64,000 nucleotides of DNA from Tyto alba. Lineage: Eukaryota; Chordata; Aves; Strigiformes; Tytonidae. The position numbers and the translations under genes were made by a program. Below, piece after piece: positions 12,001 to 24,600 of the stretch. How positions within the stretch are numbered: position 1 is the stretch's first letter; each line of letters starts with the position of its first letter. The notes beneath the pieces are model-generated. The model was not told where the DNA came from and did not search any database. It saw only the letters and a list, made by a program, of their open reading frames with translations. Location: positions 12,389,989 to 12,453,988 of the forward strand of contig NW_024881322.1 of the NCBI RefSeq assembly GCF_018691265.1. Direction: 5' to 3'.

Positions 12001-14704
12001 TCCCCAACAGTTGCTTTTTCTGTGAGAGAAAGAAAGCAATTACTTGTGTCTGACCCAGAGCGAAGCATTATCCTAATATTTCAGTTCAGTCACTCAATCA
12101 AAGAAGCAATTATTTGCCCGGTGCTAATTAGAAAATTCTGATTCATATATTTGGCTGAAAATTTTGTTGGCTTTGATTATCCTTCTGCCTGTGGCAGCTC
12201 ATCCCTTTTGTGCCTTGAAAAGCACTGAGGTTTTCATTTCCATCCACGATGGAGCAGCTCTTTATGAAAACCATGATCTAGCTTGTAACCCAAACATGTT
12301 CAGAGCTTTGAATTATGTCTGATTATCAAATACAGAATGAGCTTTTGCACTTATTCTTACTGATGTAGGTGGTTTTGCAGAATAAGTGTCTAATTTTTTT
12401 CTTACATGCTTTACTGGAGAAACTTGAACGTTATTTGGTGTAACCAAACTTTTGCCAATGTATTCACTGTGTTTTTCTCTGCTGTTATATATTTCCATAA
12501 TGAGCTGATAAGCAAACAACATATATTAAAGCAAAGCTAATTGCTTTCTTCCATCACTGATGTGATCTCAGGTCAAGTGTAATACAAGCTGTCAAGCAAG
12601 CATAAAACTCAACATCAGTGTGAGCAGGACTATAAATTGTTTGACGTCATGTATGATTTAGGGATAATTATGTGCCAAAGCTCAAAAATCAGAATACCTT
12701 CTATGCTAATGTCATTTCTCCTCCTAGCAAAATGAATGTTAAGCACTTGGGTCATCTGCTAAATTAGAATGATGGTTTTTAAATTCAGTTAAAACATGTA
12801 TTCAAAACTTTTTCCCAACAGCATTTATTCTTGTTTTCCCTTGCTTTAAACAGGACACAGACACCTTCGAGTAACATTTTCCTTTCTTTGGAAAAAATAA
12901 TCGCTCTAAAATTTCTCATCCATTAAAAAGACAGATAACGGAGTTGAATTAACTTATAATGCATATTTCTTCTTTATTTTACTGATCTTCTGAACTTTGT
13001 TTCTTAGGCCTCATTCATCTATGTTGCAAGAGAAGCAAGAAAATAGCAGAAATATGCAGAATTTATTTCTTCATGGTCTTAATTTTCTTTGAAAAGTCTC
13101 TCAAACACCTTCAGTAGGAGATAGAATCATCCAGTGCTGAGAACTGAGCACGGGGATTTTCAACATCTTCATTTTAATCTGAGCACTAGGAGTAGCTTTA
13201 ACAGTGCTTTTCAGGATATCAATTGCCATACAACAATTTGTCATTTTACCCAGTGCCCGGATGGAGCAGGGTGCTGGAGGAGAGCAGAGTTTGGAATAGT
13301 CTTATCCTGAAAATCCTAGGCTTTTAATAAGTGAGGGCAGAGGCTACTTTCAAACAGCACGTCAGTTTTCCTAAGAACACTTGAACAACCCTCCTGCATC
13401 AGACCCAAAGTCCCTTTAGCTCTCCATCACCTACCTGGCAACATTTCATAGCAGAGTTCTTGATGAACAAAGAACAAAACCAGGGCAATGCCTTCCCCTT
13501 ACACCTCTCTGTCTTCCAGAGAGCTAAGGCAGAGCTCAAATCTCTGACTTGGATAGCCTCTGATGGATTTTTCTTCCATTACTTTGTGTAATTATCTTTA
13601 GAGCTCCGGTAGTCTTTTGTGTACTGGGTATTGAGGCAACACAATTCAAAATTTATTTAGGCATTGCATGAAAAATCACATCTTTTTATTGACTTCAACT
13701 TTGCTGCTTGATAATTTCATTTGATAACCCCCCTTCTTGGACTGTGAGAAACAGTAAGTAATTGTTCCTTATTCACGTTCTTAGCATCACTTAGAATTTC
13801 ATCTACCTATTATGAGATTCTCCCTGCAACTCTTCCTTTTTAGGCAGAAAACTCATATCATGCATAAACTTTATGTATTCAACTCTCCTTCAAGTGTGAC
13901 CCTTTTGATATCTGCTGTTTATGTTAGCATGTGACACTAACAGTCTGTGTTACACATGTGGTTATTGGGAAGTGGCAACAGAATCTGATTTTAATAGACA
14001 TGAGAAATCATGTAAGATTAAATTTTTTCCCCTAAATTTTCAAGAATAAAATATACAAAATACAAAAATGTTCTTTTTCATGTAATTGTACACTGTTTTT
14101 TCAAGTTGACATTTTTATGAAGTTACATCATAAACGCATGAAAAGGCATCACCATGGGGAACTCAGTAAGCTATGTACTGAATGACTCAGGTTAACTGAG
14201 TCTCTCTTCCTTTGCTTTTTCTGTGTATTAAAATGCTAACTAAAAAATATCTTGGGGTAGTAGTACCTCAAGGGCAACATTAGTTGTTGGTGTGGTGGAG
14301 TTCTCCCGTCCCGTAGAAGTGCTCATGCAGCATGCTAAGAAGATGAGATTTGTTCATGCTAAGCACTACTTTTTCACAAGCTGACTGCAAGGTTTCCACA
14401 GTCGGTTAAGAAGGAAAAACCTGAGTGTGTAATCCTAGATAACTGTGGTGTCATCTTGCACTTCCTTCATAATTAAGTGTGGCTATATGCTGAAGGAATG
14501 CTTATTTGAGCAGAGGAAACAGGGACCACGCAATAGCCTCACAAAAACAGAGACTGTCAAGCAGCTAAGTAGTTTGTGAAAAAAACCCTGCCCATGAAAT
14601 CCTTATTCCTCATCACACTGTCCTGCAGTCTGCATTCAACGTTTATTGTTGTAGGTGAGAAAATACCAGAGTCTTCTTTTAAATGCAATTTGAAAACCAC
14701 AGAG

Positions 14705-14905
14705 CTCAGCCTTGCCCGGGCAGCCTGGCGCGGCGCTGGAGGCGGTGGGGAGGTGTCCTGAGCCCTCTCCGGGCAGCGCTGGGCTTTCGGCGGCCGGGGA
14801 GGAAGGGATGGAGGGAGAGGGCAGGCGTTTGGCTGGAGCAGCAGAGCTGGCCACCTTCAAAAGGGGTGCTGGGGGAGCTCAGCCCTCCACTTCCAGCATC
14901 ACGCC
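14705..14905. other. GC/CpG-rich patch in PDE1C intron
   Basis: About 200 bp with many CG dinucleotides (GGCGCGGCGC, TTTCGGCGGCCGGGG) in an otherwise AT-rich intron. It could be a small CpG island, an enhancer or an internal promoter. I find no convincing exon or motif set that decides between these. Confidence 0.45.
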
Positions 14906-17626
14906 TGTGACTTACGCGCAGTGAGGAGCACGAGTCATTACAAGACGGGTGTAGTTTTTGGGTTAGTCTAAACTCTCACCTCAGTCTAAATGCCTCTGGA
15001 GCTCTGTTCCTGTTCTCCAACTGGGTAGCAGATTGTGAAAGTTTGCATTAGACAGGCATAATAAATGCCAACTGCTAAAATGAGTAGTTCTTGTAAGGCC
15101 TTGGACTCCAAAGCATTTGTTTTATCACTAAAAGAGAGGCAAATGTGTGAGATTAATCACTGATTGTGCAAAACTGACAGCCAGCTTCCTTGGTGTATGG
15201 GTACAGTCGTACACTGAGTAATTCTGTGTGAAGGAAAAGATGAACCGCAGTGTATTTTCACTTCAGTACGTCAGACTGTGTAGTAACATACTAAATATAT
15301 ATGTTCATAGTCCAGCAAGCACAAGTTAAAATGCCTTAGTATAAACTACAAGTTGAAAGCAGAAATGGACTTAATAATCTCGCAGTGGGTGCTGGTATCA
15401 CACAAAGAGCTGTAGAAGTCACTGCTATTTGCATTGGTGATCAAGGGGACAGCCAGTACTCAACCTTGACAAACAATAGAAACTCATCAGCGACACTGAA
15501 GGACTGAGATGTGCATTCGGACGAGGCTATTTCAGATAATGAAATTCAATATATGCCAAGTGAACTACTTAAAGTCACCCTGTGTACCGAGCCCTGCATA
15601 TTCATTCTCCTTCTTCTTTCAGTTACCCCTGTTGATATGTACTAATATTTGCACTGGATCTATTGTGCTGAAATGGTTGTTGTAGGAAAGGTGTATTGTA
15701 TCCAAAGGGAAATTCAACTAGGAGACCAGCACATCTGGACTGCCAAGTAGAAAAACAATTTATAGCAAGTGCTGTACTGGAATGTTCTCACTGGAGTTGA
15801 TGTGGCTAACAGAAACAAAATCAATATATGACTCAGTTCTCCACAGGGAATTTCTAAAGTCTGGAAAAAACATTGCATTTTCCCTTGTTTCATTAACGGG
15901 GATGGGAGGGATTAAAAGTCTTGTGAGTATGGATGGTTTAGGAAGAGGAGGGCATATTGGGTGGTAATTTGAGATCTGTTTCAGGTTCCTGCTGTGATTC
16001 AACAAATGATTTAAGAGATTCAGAATTAAATACTGGTCAAATAGGTCTTTTAGTCCACATGTCCCAAATAATTACCTTTCCTTCTGGGTCAGTCTTTTCT
16101 CTTTGAAATGTAGCTAATGATACATCTCACTGGATTGTTACAATCCTGTAAACGACAGTAAATCAGGCTGAACTTTTCAGATAGGAGACATCAAGGAATG
16201 TAGTACTGTTGTTACGGCTATTGTTATTATTGTTACTATTGCCTGTTGCAGATTATGCTGTCAGTAGCGCTGGGAATGTGACAATTCAGTCTAAATAAAT
16301 CCAATGAAAGCCTCATTCTTTACAACAGTGTCTTAGAATTGCATCAGTGAGCAAGATATTGTAGTGGCAACTTGTGGGGGACCATCCTGAAAGGAAAAGT
16401 CCTCCTGCTAACTATACAGTAGAAGAAAAAAATACCAACTCAGTAACAGATCTGTGCAGCCACTGTATACATTCATCAGAGATAATGGCATCTGGCAGCA
16501 AAGCCTTAGATCTTTGTTTTGCCAGTCTTTTTTTCCCCTTTGCCCAAATACTACTTAAAAAAAAAAAAAAAAAGGCATATATTCTTGAAAGCAAAAGGAA
16601 CTGGTTTTCTGAAAGGGACCCAAAGAGATTCTGATATAATCAAATATTTTTAGGCATGCCCAGCCTTACAGATAAGTTCCTCTCTCCTTGGGCTGAATCT
16701 CATTGGTTGAGAGATCCTTTCACATGCACTTTAAAACTCTGCTGACATAAGCATTGTCAGAATAACAGTAGCTAAGCAGAGTGCCAGGCGTATTCAGGTA
16801 ACTGGCTGGGACAGCCAATATTGAGTAAAATATTAATGTTCCTGTTTGAAGCTTTTCCAGAGGATTTCTAGAGGAGGTTATGAAAAGGGTTGGATAGACT
16901 GTCCTCTTTCACTAGAAATAAAGAAAAGGTTTCTCGACTACATTACTTCCTCAAGGAGATCTGTTCATTGTGAAGATTCTCTTGTGGTATAACTACATAG
17001 AAAACAGCTATGTTTGTACATTCAGGATAATTTTATTCAAATATAGCCTAATTTTGAGGCCAAGGGATTATAATTATTTGACAGAGGAATCAAGGAGATT
17101 GTAAAATGCACATATTTTTTTACATCTCAAGCACCTATCCATACATAAGGGTGTGTTTTTCGTTTCAAGCTCTTTGGGAGAAAGGACCTTTTAAAAGGTA
17201 GTGCTCTTTTGTGTTTGGAGCATTTTCGTTTCTTCACCTCAAACCACATGTACAACATTGTTGTTTTTGTGAGCAAAAAGGTACTGAAAGAGCTGTGAGC
17301 AAGGGTGATCAGAGAGCCATACAGCAAAGAAATGGGATCTCTTGATCTAAGCATGCTGGATTCTGTTACATGATCCCTTTGATGCCAAAGGTTGAATTCC
17401 CACTGGATTAGTCAGACAGCAATGGATTTCACTTTGTGTAGGACAGGATGAGATTTCCAGTCGAGCCAATAAGTATTGCTTTGGTGTGCCTCACCTTGCA
17501 GCCTTTCGACAGTTAAGCAAAGCTGCACTGCATGGAGGAAATGGGGCTGTCTAAACTGATACCTTTCTTTTTCTTTCCCAGATTACCTGATCCTTGGACA
17601 AAGGGGAGAAAGCAGCATTTGACACT

Positions 17627-17654
17627 TTTCTTTTTCTTTTTTTTTTTTTTCCAG
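17627..17654 (+). promoter_or_regulatory. Polypyrimidine tract of PDE1C terminal exon
   Basis: A C/T-rich run ending in an uninterrupted T homopolymer, directly before the CCAG acceptor. It is unusually long and pure. Confidence 0.7.
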
Positions 17655-17656
17655 AT

Positions 17657-17670
17657 ACAGAAGAATAAAA
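17657..17670 (+). CDS. PDE1C: PDE1C, terminal coding exon with stop
   Basis: The coding part of the last exon is only 14 nt. After a near-pure T tract and CCAG (17653-17656) the sequence completes the split codon as Asp and reads D-T-E-E-stop, with TAA at 17668-17670. Mammalian PDE1C ends KKTD-DSQE, so the length, phase and acidic ending all agree. An AATAAA hexamer (17666-17671) overlaps the stop codon. The evidence is positional and by homology of the last residues; the exon is too short to be found by an open-frame search. The 3' untranslated region continues from 17671. Confidence 0.82.
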
Positions 17671-19974
17671 ATATATTAAAAAAGAGACTGCAAATTTCTT
17701 TCATCATTTTAGCTGAGCTTCTTCATTCCTGTTCTCCTCCTCCTTCCGCAAAGACCAGTTTCTGGGGAAGGCGTTAAACAACTTTCAAAAAGCTCCTCCT
17801 CCCACTGGCTACTTCACAGTTAATGACTCTGGGTTCTAGGGTGGGGGCCTTGTTTTTTTGGGTCGGTTTTATTTTTGTTTGTTTGTTCGTATACGTGTGC
17901 ATTTTTTGTTGTTTTGGGAAATTTTCTGTTAAAAAAACCAAATGGCAATTTGCTCATGCAAATGGTTCCATTTTTTTGGGGCAGGTCAAGCAAATAGATG
18001 AGAGTCATCTTCAAAAGCCAGTATTGCCCTTTGCTATGCCTCAGCTTGTGAAACCAACATTAGGATGATACAAAAGAATATATAAACAAACAAACCAAAC
18101 AAAAAAGACAACAAAAAAGAAAACATGATAATGCTTCAGTTCTACTCTTTTTATTTTCCCTGAGAGACTTTTCCAATTGCTGGTAGACAGAATTTGACAT
18201 CAGTTTTACCCTTGCTGTAGATTTTGTTAGTAAGAATGGTGAATTTGTAGTCATTTGACAATTTGTTAGGATTTGATGTCTTCACCAGATGATGCAATGA
18301 TAGCAAAATGTTGTTGTTTCTAAACAGCAGGCAGACTCACTCAACCCTTGATTTTGTTCTGTTTTTGCAGTTAGTAGTAGGAAAGGAATAATCGATGAAA
18401 GCGATATTCCCATGGGGCAAATTTTGTTGTCAGACTCTGAGAGCATGTACTAATGTACTGCTTGACGTGCCTGCCTTGAGATTACAGATAATGTGCTGTT
18501 TCCCACATTTCTTCATGGGCTACTAGTAACCACTCTTTGTCTGAGCTAAGAGAAGTAGGGCAGCAGGGAACCACATGGATCAATTATTACTTTCATCTCT
18601 GTATGGTCTTTCTTTCATCACTGACTGAATGGACAGGCCAAAGAAAAGGAAAAGTGTTGCTGGAGAAATATGGACAGACAAAACCAAAATGAAAAAGTGT
18701 GTCCCAAATACACCGCTGGAGTCAGTGGGTAAAACTGTCTCATCCAGTTGAGTTAGACACACGGAAAGTAGCCATGATTCTGGGTCATTTTAAAGAAGAA
18801 ATGTTAAAAACCTAACTCGCTCAGGCTTTGATTCAGGAAGGCATCTTTATATGAGAAGCATCAAACATGTATGTAAGTGCTTTTCTGGCTTGGGGTCTTG
18901 ATATAGGGATCTAGTTAATTGTAAGTAATGTTACCTGTCTATGTGGAAATCAAGACACATGCGTACACAAACAACTGTTTTTTTTTTTTTTTACTAACTC
19001 TTTTTTGTTCAGGCTGAAGTCTTGCTATGTTAGTTGTATATGTATTCTACATGGAATCAGACTGCTGTCATGGCTTATTGCTATGTAGAGAACATGCAAA
19101 ACACTTGCTTAGGAAGATAAATCTTTGGTGTTTTCTTTTCATGTTAAAAAGCACAGGACTTTACCACCAGCCAATATTAGCGCTTGGGTCTCTGTTCCTG
19201 CTTATACTGTGCATGTACAGGGACGAGCTTCCTGTGACACTAGCAGAAATCACAGCAATGAGCTCAGCCTAAATCAACATTTAAACGTGAATACCTTCTC
19301 ACTCAGGAGTGTTTGTATCTGGGATTTTGATTATTGAGGCTAGAGACTTTTTGAGTTCTTTTTTTTGGACACCAGAGTTTGAGTTTGTTCAAAGCTAGAG
19401 ATTTAGATTAGGTTCGTGCTGTGAAAAGGTTGCACTTCAATCACATGTTTTCAGAAGAAAGAAGTACAAAAATAACTCTTGCAGTTCTTAGAACTCACAG
19501 TTGGCTTCATTGAAGCAACTCATTTATATAAAACAAATACAAGGGCACGTAGCGTTCCCGTTCGTGAGCTCTTGGTTCAGTGGTAGCTCTGGGGTAGATT
19601 TGCGGAGGAAAGCAGGGTGCTGGGGGGACAGTGGCCCCGCAGTCAGCGCCGAGCACACTCCGTGTTGTGTGACGGGCAGGGGGCTGTGTCACCACGTAGC
19701 ACTCCCCCACCTCTCCTTCCCCCCCGCCATCAGCATTCAGCCCCGGTAAGAGTGGTAGAATATGACTTCCAGCCCTGACCAAGCTCTTTGAAAGCACATT
19801 GGTGAAAATATCAATAATGCAGAGCTGAATACCACAGCGGTGATTCAGTCCCTGCTTAGTCAGACTTCTCACTGAGTGTTTGGTCAGAGGTACAGGATGG
19901 TTTAGTCAATATTTTTTAAGTTAACCTTACATAATGTACAGTGACTAATGATGCCTTAGATTATGCACAGCAGA

Positions 19975-19995
19975 ATAATAATAATAATAATAATT
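19975..19995. repeat. (ATA)n microsatellite
   Basis: About six AAT units in the probable PDE1C 3' untranslated region. Confidence 0.85.
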
Positions 19996-20692
19996 TTAAA
20001 AACCTGAATCTTCATCTGTTTCTGATAATATATTTTCTTTCTTTCTGGGAGTGACTTCTTTCAGACAGCAAAGCCAGACGTCTTAATTCATGGCTGGTCA
20101 GTTCTTGTTTCTCATGCACTGGCACAAAGGTGTGAAATCAGACTGCAAAATGTTTTTCCTCAATGATGGGGTTATTCACCACTGGCAGGAGCTAATAAGT
20201 GAAGTGGTGGATTTGCCATCTCTTGGGGACTGCAGAGCAGAGCGGCCATTCTAGAAGAGGTGCCACAGTCAGTTACTGATTTCAGCACACAGGTATGCAG
20301 CAAAATGTTTTGCAATATACAGGCAGTCAGAGCTAGCTCTAACGTTCTCCTGCCCATTTAAAATCATTTGAATAAGCTACAGTGGAATATTAGCATTGTT
20401 TAGAATTTTTTGTTGTCATGTAAAAAAATCCCCATGAAATCTATTAGCTTGAAAATACATAAAGTAAAAGTGAAATCTAGAAATTGAAATCCTACAAAGA
20501 GACTAGGCTAGATGAAAGGATCTATCATGGGGTCCCTTCCCAGCATCACACTTACATTCCCCTACTCTGCTCCCCCACTTCCCTAGAACACTCTGCAGCA
20601 TTGTGCTAGTGCATTGTGAGCCAAGGAATGGTATGTTTATACACCTCCCAGTTAAACTAGAGATCAGCCACTGTGCAATTGTGTAAAAAAAT

Positions 20693-20698
20693 AATAAA
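20693..20698 (+). terminator. Candidate PDE1C poly(A) signal
   Basis: AATAAA about 3.0 kb after the PDE1C stop, followed by a genomic A-run. No experimental support is visible. Confidence 0.3.
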
Positions 20699-21372
20699 AA
20701 TGTAAAAAAAAAAAAAAATTACAGAACTGCTTTCTCTTATTTTATTCCACAAAAGGAAACAAAAAAAAAAAAAAAGAGTGGAAAAGGATTAGATGTTCAT
20801 CAGCTGATGGCCTATGTTTATAAAGAGTGAGAAAGGATTTCTGTTTTTACATCCTTGCCTAACTTTCCCCAGATACATAGGAATTATGTTTTCAGATTAC
20901 TGCCTTTTCCATTCTCAGTAAGACTATATAGAGCAATGAATGAGCCAGAAATTCTGGAAATATAGGGCTCATACCATTGACTTCATGCTGAAATTCTATA
21001 GAATTATTTGGGAGTGCCCACCAGTAGGCACAAAGGGGTCTTCTGGTGCCAGAGTGCTTCTTACGGAGGGCGGCACATGCTGGGAAGCTCTGTGATAAAG
21101 ACATCACTCTTCTGCCTCTGTGCAGGGGCTGCTGCTGCTCTCAGAAAGCTCTGCCGTGCTGGAAGAGCACCACCAGGCACCTTCTGCTTCCCAGAAACTC
21201 TTGTGTAATTTGAGAGGGAGAATCCTGGCACTTTACCCGCTTAAAATAGAGAGCGGTACCATTGCAAGTATCCCTATCAGTGTTTTTTCCTTTAGTTGGG
21301 GCTGGTGTTCAGAGAATTAGCAGACCTTTGGCTCATGATGACGTGGTGCTTGAACTCCAGGACACACTATAA

Positions 21373-21410
21373 TTAAAAAAACAAAAAAACAAACAAACAA
21401 ACAAAACCCA
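21373..21410. repeat. (CAAA)n microsatellite
   Basis: An A-rich CAAA repeat immediately upstream of the minus-strand CR1. Because the CR1 3' end faces it, this may be part of the insertion junction. Confidence 0.75.
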
Positions 21411-21426
21411 CAAGCTATATATTTTT

Positions 21427-21635
21427 ATAGAATCATAGAATCACAGAATGGCTTGGGCTGGAAGGGACCTTTAAAGTTCATCTAGACCAACCCCCCTGCA
21501 ACAGGCAGGGACTTCTTCAACTAGATGAGCTTGCTCAGAGAGCCATCCAACCTGGCCTTGAATGTTTCCAGGGATGGGACACCTACCACCTCTTTGGGCA
21601 GCCTGTGCCAGTGTTTCACCACCATCATTGTATCC
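21427..21635 (-). mobile_element. CR1 LINE, 3' fragment
   Basis: Antisense CR1. It opens with the ATAGAATCATAGAATCACAG tail (reverse of the CR1 3' repeat), then GGAAGGGACCTTTAAAG and CCAACCCCCCTGC, and ends in CCAGTGTTTCACCACC. It is 5'-truncated and lies in the intergenic region 3.8 kb after the PDE1C stop. Confidence 0.95.
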
Positions 21636-24600
21636 TGTTCATTATTTAAATGTCTCGAAGGGTGACAGTTCTCTGGGCTGCACTCAGTCAGTGATTTGAA
21701 CCTTGCGTTTCTGTGACAACATGCGAGAAGTGTTCACACATGTAAAAGAAAGGATTTGTATACTTCTAAATTACTTTTTTTAATGTACAAACATGTGATA
21801 CAGTCTCTTAAATGCTTAAGTCAACCAGCTTCCCTTACAAATTACATAATATTTTTTTTCCAAAGTTATATGGTCAGAATTCTATGTTTAATTATAAAAA
21901 GATGATGAATGTCACTAATGTTTTCCCTGTTTGACAAAAAAGTTGCTAGAAACCAACTTTTATTTATGCTGCTGATAATATAGGTGGTAGATTAAAAAAA
22001 GAAATTTTGAAATTTTAGACTTAAAAGGTATTTCGGAGCAGTTAATCTAGGCAGACTGAAGCTTATGTAAAAGTGCAGCCTTTTGTATAGCTCCAGCTGG
22101 TATGAACACATTATGTATTAATACAGTAGGACATTTAGGATCAGAATGAATCTGGAATTTGGGAGCCTGGTTCCCTATAGATGAATGAAAGAGGCAAATT
22201 AATTTTTTTTGATGTTTCTTTTTTCAAGCATACATTTTGTGCTTGGAGAGAAACTTTCCAAAATGTAGTTGGTTATGCCAGAGAGGAATGGTATATGGTG
22301 GTGTTTTTGCAGACTACACTTTGAATATGCCAATGTTTGCATCTGAATTTAACAAACTCAGTCTCGATGCAAAAATTTTTCAAACTGATAGTGCTGTGCT
22401 GCTTTGTAATCAGAAGGTCCGTGAGCTCACCTAGCTAAAGGCAAATACTTCTGCTGTTAGTTCTTGCAAATTCTGCAGTGGGTCCCAAAAGTGGCTTTTA
22501 ATTAAAAAGCACAATAATCTACTCAAATTAGAAATTATAGAATCTGACAAGGACAGTACTTTTTTTTTGCTTCAACTGGATAAACTAATTCTTCTCTAGG
22601 AACTCATGAGATAGTCCTAAATATTTCTTATTAACGCCTTTTTCCTCTTATAATAATGAAACTCATCATCCTCTGATGATCTATGCCATATGTTAGCTAT
22701 TTGTACTCAGCAAATGACAGCATAATCAAGTCCTTCTATCTTACTCTTTTTTAATCCATCACCTCACCCAATAATTAAAAGCAACAGAGCGATCCTGTGC
22801 TTTCACATGTGTTGAACTGGTGCTGATCTCAGAGCTGTGCTGGAGCAGTGTCTGAACATCAGCACTCAAAAGCAGGAACGTGCTGGCTGAGGATGAGACA
22901 GAGCCCTGTGGCACTGACTCCGTGCAAACCATTCTGGGCAGTGGGCATCTGTGCTGGCCACATAGAAAGGAGAGAAAACCCCCATGCTTTCACATTTTAA
23001 GGCATAAATTCAGCTCCATCCGAAGTGGGTACAGAGGTTTTCCTCCCTTGTGTTACTTACAGCGTGAGCAGATCTGCTCCAGTCTCAGTTTAGTGTCAGG
23101 TGTGCATCATAATGTGGTGCTTCCACAGGCAGACGAGTTTTGTGATCCCAGACAACCCTTTCCCTGTCCGGTTACTGTGATCAAAGCAGCAACAGGGTGG
23201 GTCACCACTGCCAGTGCCATTGTTTTCTGTTAAAATGAAAAGCTGGTCATGCATTTCCACTTGCTGAGACTGCTTTCTCGTTGCCACAGTGTCCCTTTGG
23301 ATCCCCAGCAAGCACAGAGGGTTCTGATCTGTACCCAAGCAGGACTGGGACACTTGCCTGGCTTCAAGGCATCAGATCTCCCTGCTCTGACTTGACCACC
23401 AAGTAGAAGAAAATGGAGCTACTTCCAGGCAAGCTGACCTGATGCTCAGTTTTAGCAAATTTATTCACCCTCATACCTAAGTGCACAACAGCACTCGCTC
23501 CCAAGCCTCACAGCATGCCACAAAATGCCACTCTAGGCATTTTGTATTCTTTCAATTTATTCCAAGTGCATATGTATCAACTGCTGTGTACACTTAACAT
23601 TCTGGTTTTAGAAGCTACCCAGTGGTAGGAGGAATATATGTAATCCCGTTGTCTCTGCTGGTGGTCGTAGGAGTGCATTCATCAAACAAAATTACTTGTG
23701 GCCATTGGGGTTTTCTAGTGATAAAACCCAGCAGTAGAATGACAGAGTGAGCATTTTCCTTTTCTTCTTGCTTGGATGATATTTTTATACACTTTTATAC
23801 GCAATTTTTTTAAATATTTGCTATTTTTATTGTAGGGTTCTGGTTGGATTTTTACCAGACCTTCTGGTTGTCTACAGGCCCAGATTCTCACAGGAATATT
23901 TCCCTTCCATTTTCTCCTTCCCCTTCTTCCCCGATAGACAAAAGCCATCGCGTTTGCAACATCAGCTTAGAGCGAAATAACACCTAGGGCCTGATCACTC
24001 TTTTAGTTGCACTGAAATCAGAGGAAGTTGCATGCAAAGTCCCTCTGGTCCCACCGCAGCATCTGGGGTCGAAGACTAAATAAGGGAAACATACACAGCT
24101 AATTATGCACAGGGCTGTCTGCGTAAAGCAAATGCATCAGGGTGGCACAGTCTTCCTTTGCTGTGGCGGTAGCAGCTTCCACCACAACGTGCTTAAATAA
24201 GACTTTCTCTCTCTTCGTTCTGATGATGCTGCTTCTTGTAGGCACTTCAGTCAAAGTCATCCCCCTGCGCACTGACTGCCTTCAGCGGGGAGGAAGGGTG
24301 GACACTGTGGCTTCTCTGTGACAGTAGAAATCACTGCTCTTGGGGTTAACCCTACAGTGACAGGTCCTAACGAAAGTTAAGGAACATTAAATTCCTTGGT
24401 AGGAAGGATAAGGGGAAATTAACCAAATTCAAGGATCTTGGTCTTGTAAAATAACCTTTTCTCAGCTACCATTCTGCAGGGAATTCTATGTATGAAGTTG
24501 AACATAAACTTTAGAGTATGTTTGTATTAGCAGAACTGATAACAGAGATGTCTTTCTTGATCTGAACTAAAACAAGAGACACCTGTTCTCTAACATTTTT

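Larger units (their letters stand above)
4793..17656 (+). other. PDE1C: PDE1C last intron
   Basis: A 12.9-kb intron between the penultimate and the terminal PDE1C coding exons. It contains a 31-bp tandem repeat (7600-7861), a CR1 3' end (8335-8568) and a GC-rich patch (14705-14905). The rest is unremarkable AT-rich sequence in which I recognise no exon. It ends in a long polypyrimidine tract (17627-17654). Confidence 0.75.
17671..20720 (+). other. PDE1C: Probable PDE1C 3' untranslated region
   Basis: Non-coding sequence following the PDE1C stop. It is AT-rich with T runs and an (ATA)n stretch near 19975-19995. The first good AATAAA after the one overlapping the stop is at 20693-20698, just before an A-rich stretch, so the message could end near 20.7 kb. 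The end point is a guess; alternative ends near 24.66 or 24.96 kb (AATAAA) cannot be excluded. Confidence 0.4.
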
